A DNA stretch of 64,000 nucleotides from Microbacterium telephonicum. Lineage in GTDB: Bacteria > Actinomycetota > Actinomycetes > Actinomycetales > Microbacteriaceae. Position numbers and translations under genes: made by a program. Of the stretch, positions 55,248 through 63,382 are shown piece after piece (the first letter of the stretch is position 1; the number at the start of each line of letters is the position of its first letter). The notes under the pieces are model-generated. The model was not told the origin of the DNA. It did no database searches and saw only the letters and a program-made list of their open reading frames with translations. The stretch lies in assembly GCF_003651225.1 (NCBI RefSeq), contig NZ_RCDB01000002.1:496001-560000 (forward strand), in the 5' to 3' direction.

Positions 55248-56021
55248 TCAGGCCTCGCTCATCATGGTGACTTCCTTCTGGCCGCGGGCGGCGAGCGCGG
55301 CGGCGCGCGCAGCAAGGCGACGCGTCTGCTCGGCCTGACCCTGGTCGAGGACTTCCTGATCGACCTCCACCGAGTCGACCTTGTTCACACCGTTGTACTT
55401 CGCGATGTACGCGTCGAGCTCGGGGCCCGACTCCCACGAGGTGATGAGGCAGTAGCGCGGCTCGTCGCCGTAGTGGGTGGCGGCGTGCCACAGGCGCTGC
55501 GTGTCGATGATGAGCTGGGCGCCGGCCGGGAGCGCGATGCGCGTCTCCTGGCTCGGGTCGGTGCGGTTCTCACGCAGGACGAAGAAGCTGTCCTTGTCGT
55601 CGGTGAGATTGAAGAACCCGCGCACGACCCACCCGGTGCCGTCCGGGTTCAGGCGGTTGTTGTCGTCCTGGTGCAGGTTGTACAGGCAGTCCGCGTACGT
55701 GTTGGGCTGCAGCTCGATGATGCGGCAGCGTCCGACGTTCGCACCCGGCTCCTGCGCGCGCGCGGTGAGCGTCGGAGCCAGCTCGGTCTGCGCGTCGATC
55801 CACACGCCGTCCTTGTCGGTGCGCGGCGGCTTGTGGTTCCAGAAGCCGTTGCACTCGATCTCCCCCTTGGCCGAGGCCAGCGGAGCGAAGCGCGTGTCAC
55901 CGGAGGACTTCCAGTCCACGTATTCGATGTCGAGCCACTCCTTGGGGTCGATCTCTTTGCCGTAGGGGTCGAGGACGACGTAGCCCGTCTCCTCCAGAGC
56001 GGCGCTCTTGATGTAACCCAT
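55248..56021 (-). CDS. Putative Fe(II)/2-oxoglutarate-dependent dioxygenase-like protein
   Basis: This 257-aa protein has the facial-triad pattern H117-x-D119 (NLHQDDNNR), distal H179 (TQRLWHAATHYG) and R189 (EPRYCLITSWESG) spaced as in 2OG oxygenases. Between them lie beta strands WVVRGFFNLT and FFVLRENR. The N-terminal 100 residues are unlike any family I recognise; the C-terminal helix is Ala/Gln-rich. The start ATG 56021 has AAGGGA 12 bases upstream. An iron box upstream (56071-56088) suggests induction in iron limitation. Confidence 0.6.
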   Translation of the reverse strand: MGYIKSAALEETGYVVLDPYGKEIDPKEWLDIEYVDWKSSGDTRFAPLASAKGEIECNGFWNHKPPRTDKDGVWIDAQTELAPTLTARAQEPGANVGRCRIIELQPNTYADCLYNLHQDDNNRLNPDGTGWVVRGFFNLTDDKDSFFVLRENRTDPSQETRIALPAGAQLIIDTQRLWHAATHYGDEPRYCLITSWESGPELDAYIAKYNGVNKVDSVEVDQEVLDQGQAEQTRRLAARAAALAARGQKEVTMMSEA

Positions 56022-56070
56022 GACGAATCATGTCCCTTCCGCGGACCAGCGAAGTTTTTACAGGCCCGGC

Positions 56071-56088
56071 TTAGGCAAGCCTACCTAG
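56071..56088 (-). promoter_or_regulatory. DtxR/IdeR-like iron box
   Basis: TTAGGCAAGCCTACCTAG contains the inverted repeat TAGGC-AA-GCCTA and resembles the 19-bp DtxR consensus TTAGGTTAGGCTAACCTAA with one base missing on the right arm. It lies 50 bp upstream of the oxygenase-like gene, in the promoter region, and 50 bp from the divergent DUF262 gene. Confidence 0.55.
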
Positions 56089-56137
56089 CCGTGCAAAACC
56101 CGCCACTAGACTCGTCGGGGTTTGCGAGGAACGAAGA

Positions 56138-58225
56138 GTGAACATGAGCAGCACCCCTGAGACCATCTCCCCCACCCCCGCGCAGGCGGCCACGGACGTG
56201 AACACGGCCGCGAACACCGCCGCAAATGTCGCCGCGACCGCGGTGAACACGATCGGGTGGCTCGCGGCATCCGACACGACGATCGTCGTCCCGGTCTACC
56301 AACGGCAGTATCGCTGGGACATCGGCGGCTGCGAGCAGCTGCTGGGCGACATCCGCGCCGTGGCCGACACCGACGACGGGCAGACCCACTTCATCGGGTC
56401 GATCCTGTCCACCGCATCGGATGCGGGCGCCGGCGACCCGCATCTCGTCCTCATCGACGGCCAGCAACGCCTCACGACGCTCATGCTGCTGGTCGCCGCG
56501 CTCCATCACACCCTCCGCGACGACGATCCGGCGCTGGCCGACGAGCTCGCGCGCGTACTCGTGCACCCCGACGACCCTGCACGCACCAAGCTGCGTCCGC
56601 ACCGGGCATGGGCGGAGGTCTTCGAGAGCGTCGTGCTCGACCGCCGCTCGCCCGGCGACACCGAGCGCGAGTCTCGCTTCGACGACAACTACGCGTTCTT
56701 CCGCAGCCAGATCCGCCCCGACGAGGCGGCGCACATCTGGCGCGGGCTGCAAAAGCTCGAGCACGTGTCGATCACCCTCGGCGGCGAGGCGAACGCGCAG
56801 CAGATCTTCGAGAGCCTCAACTCCACGGGCGAGCCCCTGCGCGATCACGAGCTCATCCACAACTACGTGCTCATGGGACTCTCCCACGAGGAGCAGAGCG
56901 AGATCGAGTCGCAGTTCTGGCTGCCGATCGAACAGGCCACGGGCGATCAGATCGGGTCGTTCTGGGCGCACTACCTCGTGATGCGCACCGGGCGCGAGGT
57001 GACGGTCGCCGGCGAACGGGGCGTCTACGACACGTTCCGCCACGAGTTCCCGCGGCTCGGCATCGACACGCTCCGCGGTCACGCCGCGCAGTGGCGCGAG
57101 GATGCCGCGATCTACCGGCTGCTGCTCGAACCCGCCGAGACGCCCGACGCCGGCATCGGCGCGCAGTTCGCGTTCCTGTCGACGTTCGGCCGCGGCACGT
57201 ATCCGCTCGTGATGCGCCTGTACGGCGAGCACCTGCGCGGCGCGCTCCCCCGGGAAGAGCTCATCGAGAGCCTCGAACAGCTGCAGTCGCTGCTGCTGCG
57301 GCGCATCGTGTCGGGCCTGCCGGTCGACCGGCTCGTCGCACGCCTGTGCCGGGCGGCGGATGCCGGACGGGACGCCCTCGCGCATGCGATCGCCCGCATC
57401 ACCCCGTCGGACGAGCGCACCCGCGTTGGGCTGAAGTACACCGAGCTCCCCCACCCCGCGTATGTCCTGGCGCGGCTGGCCGGGCGCACCGACGCCGAGG
57501 GGGTCGACGTGGAGCACATCGTGCCGATCGCCCCCTCCGACGAGTGGACCGGCGACGGCGTGCGGCGCTGGGGCGAGCTCTCCGACGACGAACAGAACGC
57601 GCACCGCGCCCTGGTCCCGACGCTCGGGAACCTCACCCTGCTCGAGCACGACCTCGCCGATCGCGCCTTCGACGCGTCGTTCCCCGAGAAGCGCTCGCTC
57701 TACGCGCGCAGCGGGGTCGACCTCACCGTGGACGTCGCGGGTGCGCTGACCTGGGGCACGGCATCCATCGCCGCCCGCACCGAGGAGCTCACCCGCCGCT
57801 TCACGGAGGTGTGGCGCCGACCGGCCGTCACCGTCATCGACGACGACGACCTCACCCCCGTGCTCGACGCGCGCAAGCGCCGCGGCTGGCCGCGCGGCTG
57901 GCAGCGCGAGTTCGACTACGTCGAGTTCCGCGGCGAGCACTGGGAGGTTCCCGACGTGAAGTACCTGTTCAACCGGGTCTTCAAGCGACTGTGGGCCGAT
58001 TCGCGCGAGAGCGTCGTCGCCTTCTCTGCGCGGCGGGGCGGCCCCGTCTACCCCGCGATGGCGTGGAACGGGCACTGGGACCGCATCGCCGACGACCAGT
58101 ACCTGTACATGGGGTGGGACTCGAAGTACATGCTCTCGGCCGTGCAGGGAGTGCTCGAAGAGGCGGGCTGGGCGAGCGAGGTGTTCGTCAAGTACTCCTA
58201 CATCGGCGACGCGATGCGCGACTGA
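56138..58225 (+). CDS. DUF262/DUF1524 protein (GmrSD-like, probable type IV restriction)
   Basis: A 695-aa protein. The DUF262 part (about 40-330) carries the ParB/Srx-like IDGQQRLTT motif at about 105-113 and VPVYQRQYRW. The DUF1524 HNH-like nuclease part has VEHIVPIAP (about 457) and VPTLGNLTLLEHDL (about 495). A further C-terminal domain of about 100 residues (WPRGWQREFDYVEFRGEHW...YMGWDSKYMLSAV) is not part of GmrSD. Relatives cleave modified phage DNA; this target is unknown. GTG 56138 follows AGGAACGAAGA. Confidence 0.85.
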   Translation: MNMSSTPETISPTPAQAATDVNTAANTAANVAATAVNTIGWLAASDTTIVVPVYQRQYRWDIGGCEQLLGDIRAVADTDDGQTHFIGSILSTASDAGAGDPHLVLIDGQQRLTTLMLLVAALHHTLRDDDPALADELARVLVHPDDPARTKLRPHRAWAEVFESVVLDRRSPGDTERESRFDDNYAFFRSQIRPDEAAHIWRGLQKLEHVSITLGGEANAQQIFESLNSTGEPLRDHELIHNYVLMGLSHEEQSEIESQFWLPIEQATGDQIGSFWAHYLVMRTGREVTVAGERGVYDTFRHEFPRLGIDTLRGHAAQWREDAAIYRLLLEPAETPDAGIGAQFAFLSTFGRGTYPLVMRLYGEHLRGALPREELIESLEQLQSLLLRRIVSGLPVDRLVARLCRAADAGRDALAHAIARITPSDERTRVGLKYTELPHPAYVLARLAGRTDAEGVDVEHIVPIAPSDEWTGDGVRRWGELSDDEQNAHRALVPTLGNLTLLEHDLADRAFDASFPEKRSLYARSGVDLTVDVAGALTWGTASIAARTEELTRRFTEVWRRPAVTVIDDDDLTPVLDARKRRGWPRGWQREFDYVEFRGEHWEVPDVKYLFNRVFKRLWADSRESVVAFSARRGGPVYPAMAWNGHWDRIADDQYLYMGWDSKYMLSAVQGVLEEAGWASEVFVKYSYIGDAMRD

Positions 58226-58249
58226 ACGGGTCGATCCCGCGGATGCCGG

Positions 58250-59923
58250 TCAGCCGCCGTGTCGGCGCCGCCCGCCGATGACGGCGTACAGCAGCGGAAC
58301 GATCGAGAGCCCCATGAGCACGCCGCCGAACGTCGGCTGCGTCAGCTGCAGCAGCACGCCGCCGATGAGGGTGCCGGCGAACAGCACACCGCCGAGCACG
58401 CGGAACGCGAGTCGCTCGAGGTGGTCGATGCGGCGCTCCAGCCGGGTGAGGTCGACCGCGACGCGCCCCTCCTCGAAGCGGGTGACGAGCCGGTCGATAC
58501 GCTGCGGCAGCCGCGCGGTCGTCGTGACGACGCCGAGGGCCTGCTGGGCGAGGTCCGCCACGAGGCCGCGACCCTCTTCGCGCAGCACCTTGCCTGCGTA
58601 GGGCTCGACGGCATCCCACACATTGAAGTCGGGGTCGAGGGCGCTGCACACCCCGGACGTGAGCGACATCGCCCGCACGATGAGCAGGAAGCTCTCGGGC
58701 AACTGGAACGGCATGGTGCGCACGACGTCGCCGAACTCGTGGGCGAAGTCACGGAACTCGCGCGGGTCGACGTCGCGCAGCTGCGCGAAGCCCATACCGC
58801 CGAAACGGGAGAACAGCGCCGACAGAGCGCGCTCGAGCTCGACGGTGTCGGCCGACGGCAGCAGCACACCGACGTCGCGCATGGCCTTGACGAGCCCCTG
58901 GCCGTCGCGGGAGGCCACGGCCAGCAGCACGTGCCGCAGTCCCTGGCGCAGCGTGTCGGAGACTTCGCCCATCATCCCGAAGTCGATGAACGTGAGGCGC
59001 CAATGCCCGCCGGTCAGGGGCGTGACGAACACGTTGCCCGGATGCGGGTCGCCGTGGAAGAAGCCGTGCTCGAACAGCTGGTCGAACATCACCCCGGCGA
59101 AACCCTGCGCCACCTCGGCGGGGTCGATGCCGGCGGCTGCCAAGGCGGCGTGGTCGTTGATCTTAATCGCGGTGACGTCCTGCAGGGTGAGCACGCGCCG
59201 TGTGGTGCGCTCCCAGACGATCTCGGGCGCCGCCACGCGCGGGTCGCCGGCGAAGTCGGCGGCGAAGCGCTCGGCGCTCTGCGCCTCGTGCAGGTAGTCG
59301 ATCTCCTCGCGGCTCGTGGCGGCGAACTCGGCCAGCAGAGCGTGCAGGTCGACGCGGTCTCGCACGGCCCGCATCCGCGACACCCAGTCGGCGACCCGGT
59401 TCAGTGCCGCCAGGTCGACGTCGACGATCTGCTCGATGCCGGGGCGCTGGATCTTCACGACGACGGCGCCGAGGCCGGTGTCGGCCGCATCGTGGGGCGC
59501 GAGCCGCGCGCGATGCGCCTGACCGAGGGACGCCGCGGCGACGGGGACGGGGTCGAACGAGGCGAACACGCGCTCGAGGGGAGCTCCGAACTCCGCCTCG
59601 GCGAGCACCCGCATCTGCGCGAACGGGACTGGCGGCACCTCGTCCTGCAGTCCTTCGAGTTCTTTGGTGATCTCGGGCGGGAGCACGTCGAGGCGCGACG
59701 ACATGAACTGGCCGACCTTGATCATGAGCCCGCCGAGGTCGATCGCGAGCGCCCGGAAACGCTCGGCGATGCGGCGGGTGCGGTCGGCGCGGGAGCGCTC
59801 GGCGATCCGTCCGAGACCGATGCGCGGCAGCAGGAACTCGAACCACCACGTCTGCACGAGGTAGCGCGCCGCGAAGCGCAGGATGCGCCGGTAGCGGGCG
59901 CTCGTGCCGGCGGCGTCGGTCAT
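58250..59923 (-). CDS. ABC1/AarF (UbiB) family kinase-like protein
   Basis: A 557-aa atypical kinase: the KxGQ motif at K69-G71-Q72 (LMIKVGQFMSSR), the A-rich loop AAASLGQAHRA, VVVKIQRPG (ATP Lys), FHGDPHPGNVFV (catalytic) and FIDFGMMG (metal). Two C-terminal membrane helices (about 505-550) anchor it. UbiB members act in isoprenoid-quinone lipid handling. In this menaquinone-using group the substrate is not known. Confidence 0.92.
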   Translation of the reverse strand: MTDAAGTSARYRRILRFAARYLVQTWWFEFLLPRIGLGRIAERSRADRTRRIAERFRALAIDLGGLMIKVGQFMSSRLDVLPPEITKELEGLQDEVPPVPFAQMRVLAEAEFGAPLERVFASFDPVPVAAASLGQAHRARLAPHDAADTGLGAVVVKIQRPGIEQIVDVDLAALNRVADWVSRMRAVRDRVDLHALLAEFAATSREEIDYLHEAQSAERFAADFAGDPRVAAPEIVWERTTRRVLTLQDVTAIKINDHAALAAAGIDPAEVAQGFAGVMFDQLFEHGFFHGDPHPGNVFVTPLTGGHWRLTFIDFGMMGEVSDTLRQGLRHVLLAVASRDGQGLVKAMRDVGVLLPSADTVELERALSALFSRFGGMGFAQLRDVDPREFRDFAHEFGDVVRTMPFQLPESFLLIVRAMSLTSGVCSALDPDFNVWDAVEPYAGKVLREEGRGLVADLAQQALGVVTTTARLPQRIDRLVTRFEEGRVAVDLTRLERRIDHLERLAFRVLGGVLFAGTLIGGVLLQLTQPTFGGVLMGLSIVPLLYAVIGGRRRHGG

Positions 59924-59960
59924 GGGATCTCCTGGACCCCGACGTGCCGGGGTGTGCGGG

Positions 59961-60533
59961 TCAGTCCTGGGCGAGGATCGAGTAGAGCCTACGGCGTGCC
60001 TCGTCGAGCACGGCGACGGCTCCGTCGACCTGGTCGGACGATCCGGTGCGGGCGACCTGAGCGATGACCTGGGCGAGCTCGACGCCGGCCTTCGGGAGCG
60101 CCGACAGGCGGCCGCTGTCGCTGAATCCGGTCGACTCCCAAGGCGGCGTCCCGGCGGCCTCCTCGGCGACGGCGCGACCGGCCTCGGAGAGCGCGTAGGT
60201 CTTGCGCCCGTCCGCCTCGGTGGCCTCGATCAGCCCTTCGTCGGCGAGCAGCTGCAGGGTCGGGTAGACGGAGCCCGCGCTGGGCTTCCAGAACCCGTGG
60301 CTGCGCTCGGCGATCTCGGTGATGATCTGGTAGCCGTGCATCGGCTGCTCGGCGAGCAGGGCGAGCACGGCCGCCCGGACGTCGCCGCGCCCCATGCGCA
60401 CGCCGACGCGCTTGTCGAACGAGGTGCGCAGCTGGTCGACGGCCTCCCAGATGGCGCCGGGGTTGGGGAACCCGTCACCGAAGCCCTTGCCGAATCCGCT
60501 GCCGAAGGTGCTGTTGCCGAACGATCCGCCCAT
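59961..60533 (-). CDS. PadR-family transcriptional regulator
   Basis: A 190-aa PadR regulator: Gly/Phe-rich N-terminus (FGSGFGKGFGDGFPN), winged helix VRAAVLALLAEQPMHGYQIITEI and FWKPSAGSVYPTLQLLADEGLIEA, then a C-terminal helical dimerisation part. Start ATG 60533 after GAGGAGG. It lies 37 bp upstream of the UbiB-like gene on the same strand and may regulate it and itself. Confidence 0.92.
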   Translation of the reverse strand: MGGSFGNSTFGSGFGKGFGDGFPNPGAIWEAVDQLRTSFDKRVGVRMGRGDVRAAVLALLAEQPMHGYQIITEIAERSHGFWKPSAGSVYPTLQLLADEGLIEATEADGRKTYALSEAGRAVAEEAAGTPPWESTGFSDSGRLSALPKAGVELAQVIAQVARTGSSDQVDGAVAVLDEARRRLYSILAQD

Positions 60534-60553
60534 GATGGCCTCCTCGATGTGAG

Positions 60554-60575
60554 CGATACATCGACGATATATCGT
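60554..60575. promoter_or_regulatory. Probable PadR operator
   Basis: CGATACATCG (60554-60563) abuts ACGATATATCGT (60564-60575, perfect 12-bp palindrome). The AT-rich dyad is 20-40 bp upstream of the padR ATG. Confidence 0.55.
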
Positions 60576-60654
60576 TCACGACGGGATCGGAAGGGGTGCC
60601 AGCGCACGGGATGGGCCGCGTTTCGACGCAGAGCCGGCCGCAGAAACCAGAAAA

Positions 60655-60672
60655 CCCCCGCTCACGCGGGGG
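60655..60672 (-). terminator. Intrinsic terminator-like hairpin
   Basis: CCCCCGC-TCAC-GCGGGGG, a 7-bp GC stem, followed on the minus strand by TTTTCTGG. A second inverted repeat, CTTCACT...AGTGAAG, lies next to it at 60673-60694. No minus gene directly precedes it, so its gene is unclear. Confidence 0.55.
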
Positions 60673-60711
60673 CTTCACTTTGCTGTCAGTGAAGTTGCTT
60701 ACTCAAACCCT

Positions 60712-61125
60712 TTGGAACTGCCATTTACCCCCGATGACCTGCGGAAACTCGCGGTTCCTGGCGACAGGGATGAGGGTTTGAGTACCCCCGCTTCCTACCG
60801 GCCGCACGAGCTTTCACGGCGTCTCGGAGCCATCAAGGTTGAGGAGCTCGTCCAACGAGCGCTGGCAGGTGAGAGCGTCCGGTCGTTGGCTCGCGAGCTT
60901 GGCGTCGCGAACTCCGCGCTGACCCGGATGCTGCGCGAGCAGGGCGTGGCGATCTCGAAGCGGAAGGTAAGTGACGACGAGGCCGCCAAACTAGCGCGGG
61001 AGTATGCGGCCGGCGCCACGATGGCGCAGATGAAGAAGGAGTATGGGCTCTCGCACGGAGCAGTACTTCGATCGCTGCATCAGTCAGGCGTCGCCATGCG
61101 GGCGAAGGCTCCGCGGCGTCGCTAG
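60712..61125 (+). CDS. Small DNA-binding protein with two helix-turn-helix units
   Basis: A 137-aa basic protein with two consecutive HTH modules: VEELVQRALAGESVRSLARELGVANSALTRMLREQGV (about 43-80, written here as one stretch of motifs) and AAKLAREYAAGATMAQMKKEYGLSHGAVLRSLHQSGVAMR. The domain layout resembles the C-terminal HTH of resolvase/invertase proteins without a catalytic part. The start is a TTG at 60712; TTG 60778 is possible. It ends in CTAG shared with the opposing small gene. Probably an island or phage gene. Confidence 0.7.
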   Translation: MELPFTPDDLRKLAVPGDRDEGLSTPASYRPHELSRRLGAIKVEELVQRALAGESVRSLARELGVANSALTRMLREQGVAISKRKVSDDEAAKLAREYAAGATMAQMKKEYGLSHGAVLRSLHQSGVAMRAKAPRRR

Positions 61126-61292
61126 GTGTCGAAGTTGCCCCACTCGTCGCCGAGAACCCAACGGAGCGCCGACAGTTCGCCGCTCAGCATGCCCCACTCA
61201 AAATCACTGCCCGACTGCATCGCTTCGAAACCGTACTTCTCCTCGAGACGTTTCATCTCCGCGAACATGCCATCCAGGATGTCTTGGGGCAC
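61122..61292 (-). CDS. 56-aa phage/island-type protein
   Basis: This short frame encodes an acidic, aromatic protein, VPQDILDGMFAEMKRLEEK..., ending SALRWVLGDEWGNFDT. The ending strongly resembles small actinophage and island proteins that finish LSALRWVLGDEW. Start GTG 61292 (or ATG 61268). Its TAG overlaps that of the convergent HTH gene by the 4-bp palindrome CTAG. No function is known. Confidence 0.65.
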   Translation of the reverse strand: MPQDILDGMFAEMKRLEEKYGFEAMQSGSDFEWGMLSGELSALRWVLGDEWGNFDT

Positions 61293-61411
61293 CTTCCGGC
61301 CACCGCTACCGCGAACGGCTCACTGCCGCTTGACACGCAATAGGAGCAGCAGTCCTGGTCGACCCCGGCCGAAGCTGTCAGAAACACCGTCATTGGCTAC
61401 TGAGACAGTCC

Positions 61412-61461
61412 CTGGTCTGGTCTGGTCTGGTCTGGTCTGGTCAGGTCAAGTCAGGTCAGGT
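61412..61461. repeat. Pentanucleotide tandem repeat at the 3' end of lacI-type gene
   Basis: Six copies of CTGGT are followed by CAGGT, CAAGT, CAGGT, CAGGT (10 units, 50 bp). The last units cover the stop codon and the last codons of the regulator at 61456. Confidence 0.92.
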
Positions 61462-62520
61462 CAAGGCGCGCACGGAGTCTCCGGGCACGAGCCGCCCACG
61501 TATCCAGACCTGCTCGATCGCCCGCCCTGGCTCGTCCATCGTCGCCAGCAGCACGCGGGCCGTGCTCTGCGCGATCTCGGGCACGGGCTGGACGATCGTC
61601 GTCAGCCGCGGCACGAAGTAGTTCGCGATGTCGAGTCCGTCGAATCCCACGAGCGAGACGTCAGCGGGCACCGACAGTCCGGCCTCGCTGAGCGCCCGGC
61701 TCGCACCGATCGCCGCCGCATCGCACACGGCGACGAGCGCCGTGACATCCTTCGGCGCCGTGGTGAGCCACCGCGAGACCGATTCGTAGCCGTTGCGCAT
61801 CGTGTAGGCCTGCTCCTCGACCGCGGATGCCACGACAAGGGCGTCATCCGGCGCGATCCCGGCATCCTTCAGCCCGGCACGATACCCGGCCAGCCGCAGC
61901 GCCCAGGCGTGCTCTCGGTCGGGTTCGGCCCCCGCCCCGACGAACGCGATGCGCCGGTGGCCGAGGGCGGCGAGGTGGGCGGTCAGCTCACGCGCGCCGG
62001 CATGGTCGTCGACCGAGATCGACGAGTGCAGCGCCGCGGTTCCCGAGTAGTCGGGCGTCGTGCAGAACACCATCGGCACATCGATCTCGGCCAGGCGCCG
62101 ACTGAGCTGAGCGGATGCCTCGCGGTCGGCGCTGCCGTAGCGGCCGAGGAACACCACGCCGCCGAACTTCCCCTCGCGCACGATGCGTTCGACGGTGCCG
62201 GCATTCGCATGCTCAGGATCGGCGACGTGCGAGATCGTCGTGTCGTACCCCGCCTGTGCGAATGCGAGCTCGAGCTGCTGCAGAACCTCGACCAGCAGCT
62301 GGCCGAACTCGCCCTGGATGAACACCGAGATCGTCTTGGTGGTGCCGATCTTCAGGCGCCTCGCGCTCGAGTTCGGCACATAGCCGTACTGCGCGGCCGC
62401 CGCCCGGATCCGCGCACGCGTCTCGGGATTGACATCGGAGCGGTCGTTCATCGCCCGCGACACCGTCGACACGGCCACTCCGCAGATGCGCGCCAGCTCC
62501 TTGATGGTCATCTCCGGCAT
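61456..62520 (-). CDS. LacI-family transcriptional regulator
   Basis: A 354-aa LacI regulator with the N-terminal HTH TIKELARICGVAVSTVSRAMN, hinge NSSARRLKIGTTKTI and the periplasmic-binding-like domain (VVFLGRYGS, VSLVGFDGLDIANYFVPRLTT). It lies directly before the sugar permease genes on the same strand and probably controls them. Its stop codon lies inside the pentanucleotide repeat. Confidence 0.94.
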   Translation of the reverse strand: MPEMTIKELARICGVAVSTVSRAMNDRSDVNPETRARIRAAAAQYGYVPNSSARRLKIGTTKTISVFIQGEFGQLLVEVLQQLELAFAQAGYDTTISHVADPEHANAGTVERIVREGKFGGVVFLGRYGSADREASAQLSRRLAEIDVPMVFCTTPDYSGTAALHSSISVDDHAGARELTAHLAALGHRRIAFVGAGAEPDREHAWALRLAGYRAGLKDAGIAPDDALVVASAVEEQAYTMRNGYESVSRWLTTAPKDVTALVAVCDAAAIGASRALSEAGLSVPADVSLVGFDGLDIANYFVPRLTTIVQPVPEIAQSTARVLLATMDEPGRAIEQVWIRGRLVPGDSVRALT

Positions 62521-62545
62521 GGCGGAGCCTCCTCGGTGCGGGCGT

Positions 62546-63382
62546 TCACCCCTTGACGGCGCCTGCGGCGACCCCTCGGATGATGTGCTTCTGGCTGGCC
62601 AGGTAGAAGACGATGACCGGAATCAGCGCCAGGACCAGCACGCCCATCATCGCACCCATGTCGACCGAGCCGTAGCCGCCCTTGAGATACTGCACGGCGA
62701 TCGGGATCGTCTTGTAGTGCTTGAGGTCGAGCGTCAGATACGGCAGCAGATAGTCGTTCCACAGCCACATCACCTCGAGGATCGCGACCGTGATCATGGC
62801 GGGTTTCAAGATGGGCACGACGATGAGGAAGAAGGTGCGCACGGGGCCGCAGCCGTCGATCGTGGCGGCCTCTTCGATCTCGTATGGGATGCCCTTGACG
62901 AAGCCCGTGAAGATGAACACGGCGAGTCCGGCTCCGAAGCCCAGGTAGATGATCCACAGGCCGAACGGGTTGTTCAGGCCGAGATAGTCGGCGAGCCACG
63001 ACAGGGTGAACATGACCATCTGGAAGGGGACGACGAGATTGAACAGGAAGCTCGTGTAGAGCGTCTTCGCGTAGCGGTTGTCCATCCGAACGATCCACCA
63101 GGCCGTCATCGACGTACCCGTGAGGATGAGGGCGGTGGCGCCCAGCGTGATCACGAGCGACCAGCCGAACGACGAGATGAAATCGGTCAGTTCTATGCCG
63201 CGCAGATAGTTGTCCCAGCCTACGAACGAGTCGGCGGTGGGCAACGCGAAGGGCTCGGAGGCGATGTAGACCTTGCCCTTGAACGAGTTGATGACGACGA
63301 GGGCGATCGGGTAGAGGTAGGCCAGCGCGATGACGGTGAAGACCGTCGTCCACAGCCAGGGGCGGCGCGGCTTGTCGTTCAT
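62546..63382 (-). CDS. Carbohydrate ABC transporter permease (MalG type)
   Basis: A 278-aa inner-membrane permease with six helices and the EAA loop EIEEAATIDGCGPVRTFFLIVVPILKP split as EEAATIDG...PILKPA. It starts MNDKPRRPWLW at ATG 63382, overlapping the partner permease by 4 bp. Substrate unknown. Confidence 0.93.
   Translation of the reverse strand: MNDKPRRPWLWTTVFTVIALAYLYPIALVVINSFKGKVYIASEPFALPTADSFVGWDNYLRGIELTDFISSFGWSLVITLGATALILTGTSMTAWWIVRMDNRYAKTLYTSFLFNLVVPFQMVMFTLSWLADYLGLNNPFGLWIIYLGFGAGLAVFIFTGFVKGIPYEIEEAATIDGCGPVRTFFLIVVPILKPAMITVAILEVMWLWNDYLLPYLTLDLKHYKTIPIAVQYLKGGYGSVDMGAMMGVLVLALIPVIVFYLASQKHIIRGVAAGAVKG

Noticed and set aside
60534..60711. Phage attachment site near the small island genes
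   Set aside because: No tRNA gene, integrase or direct repeat pair was seen around the region.
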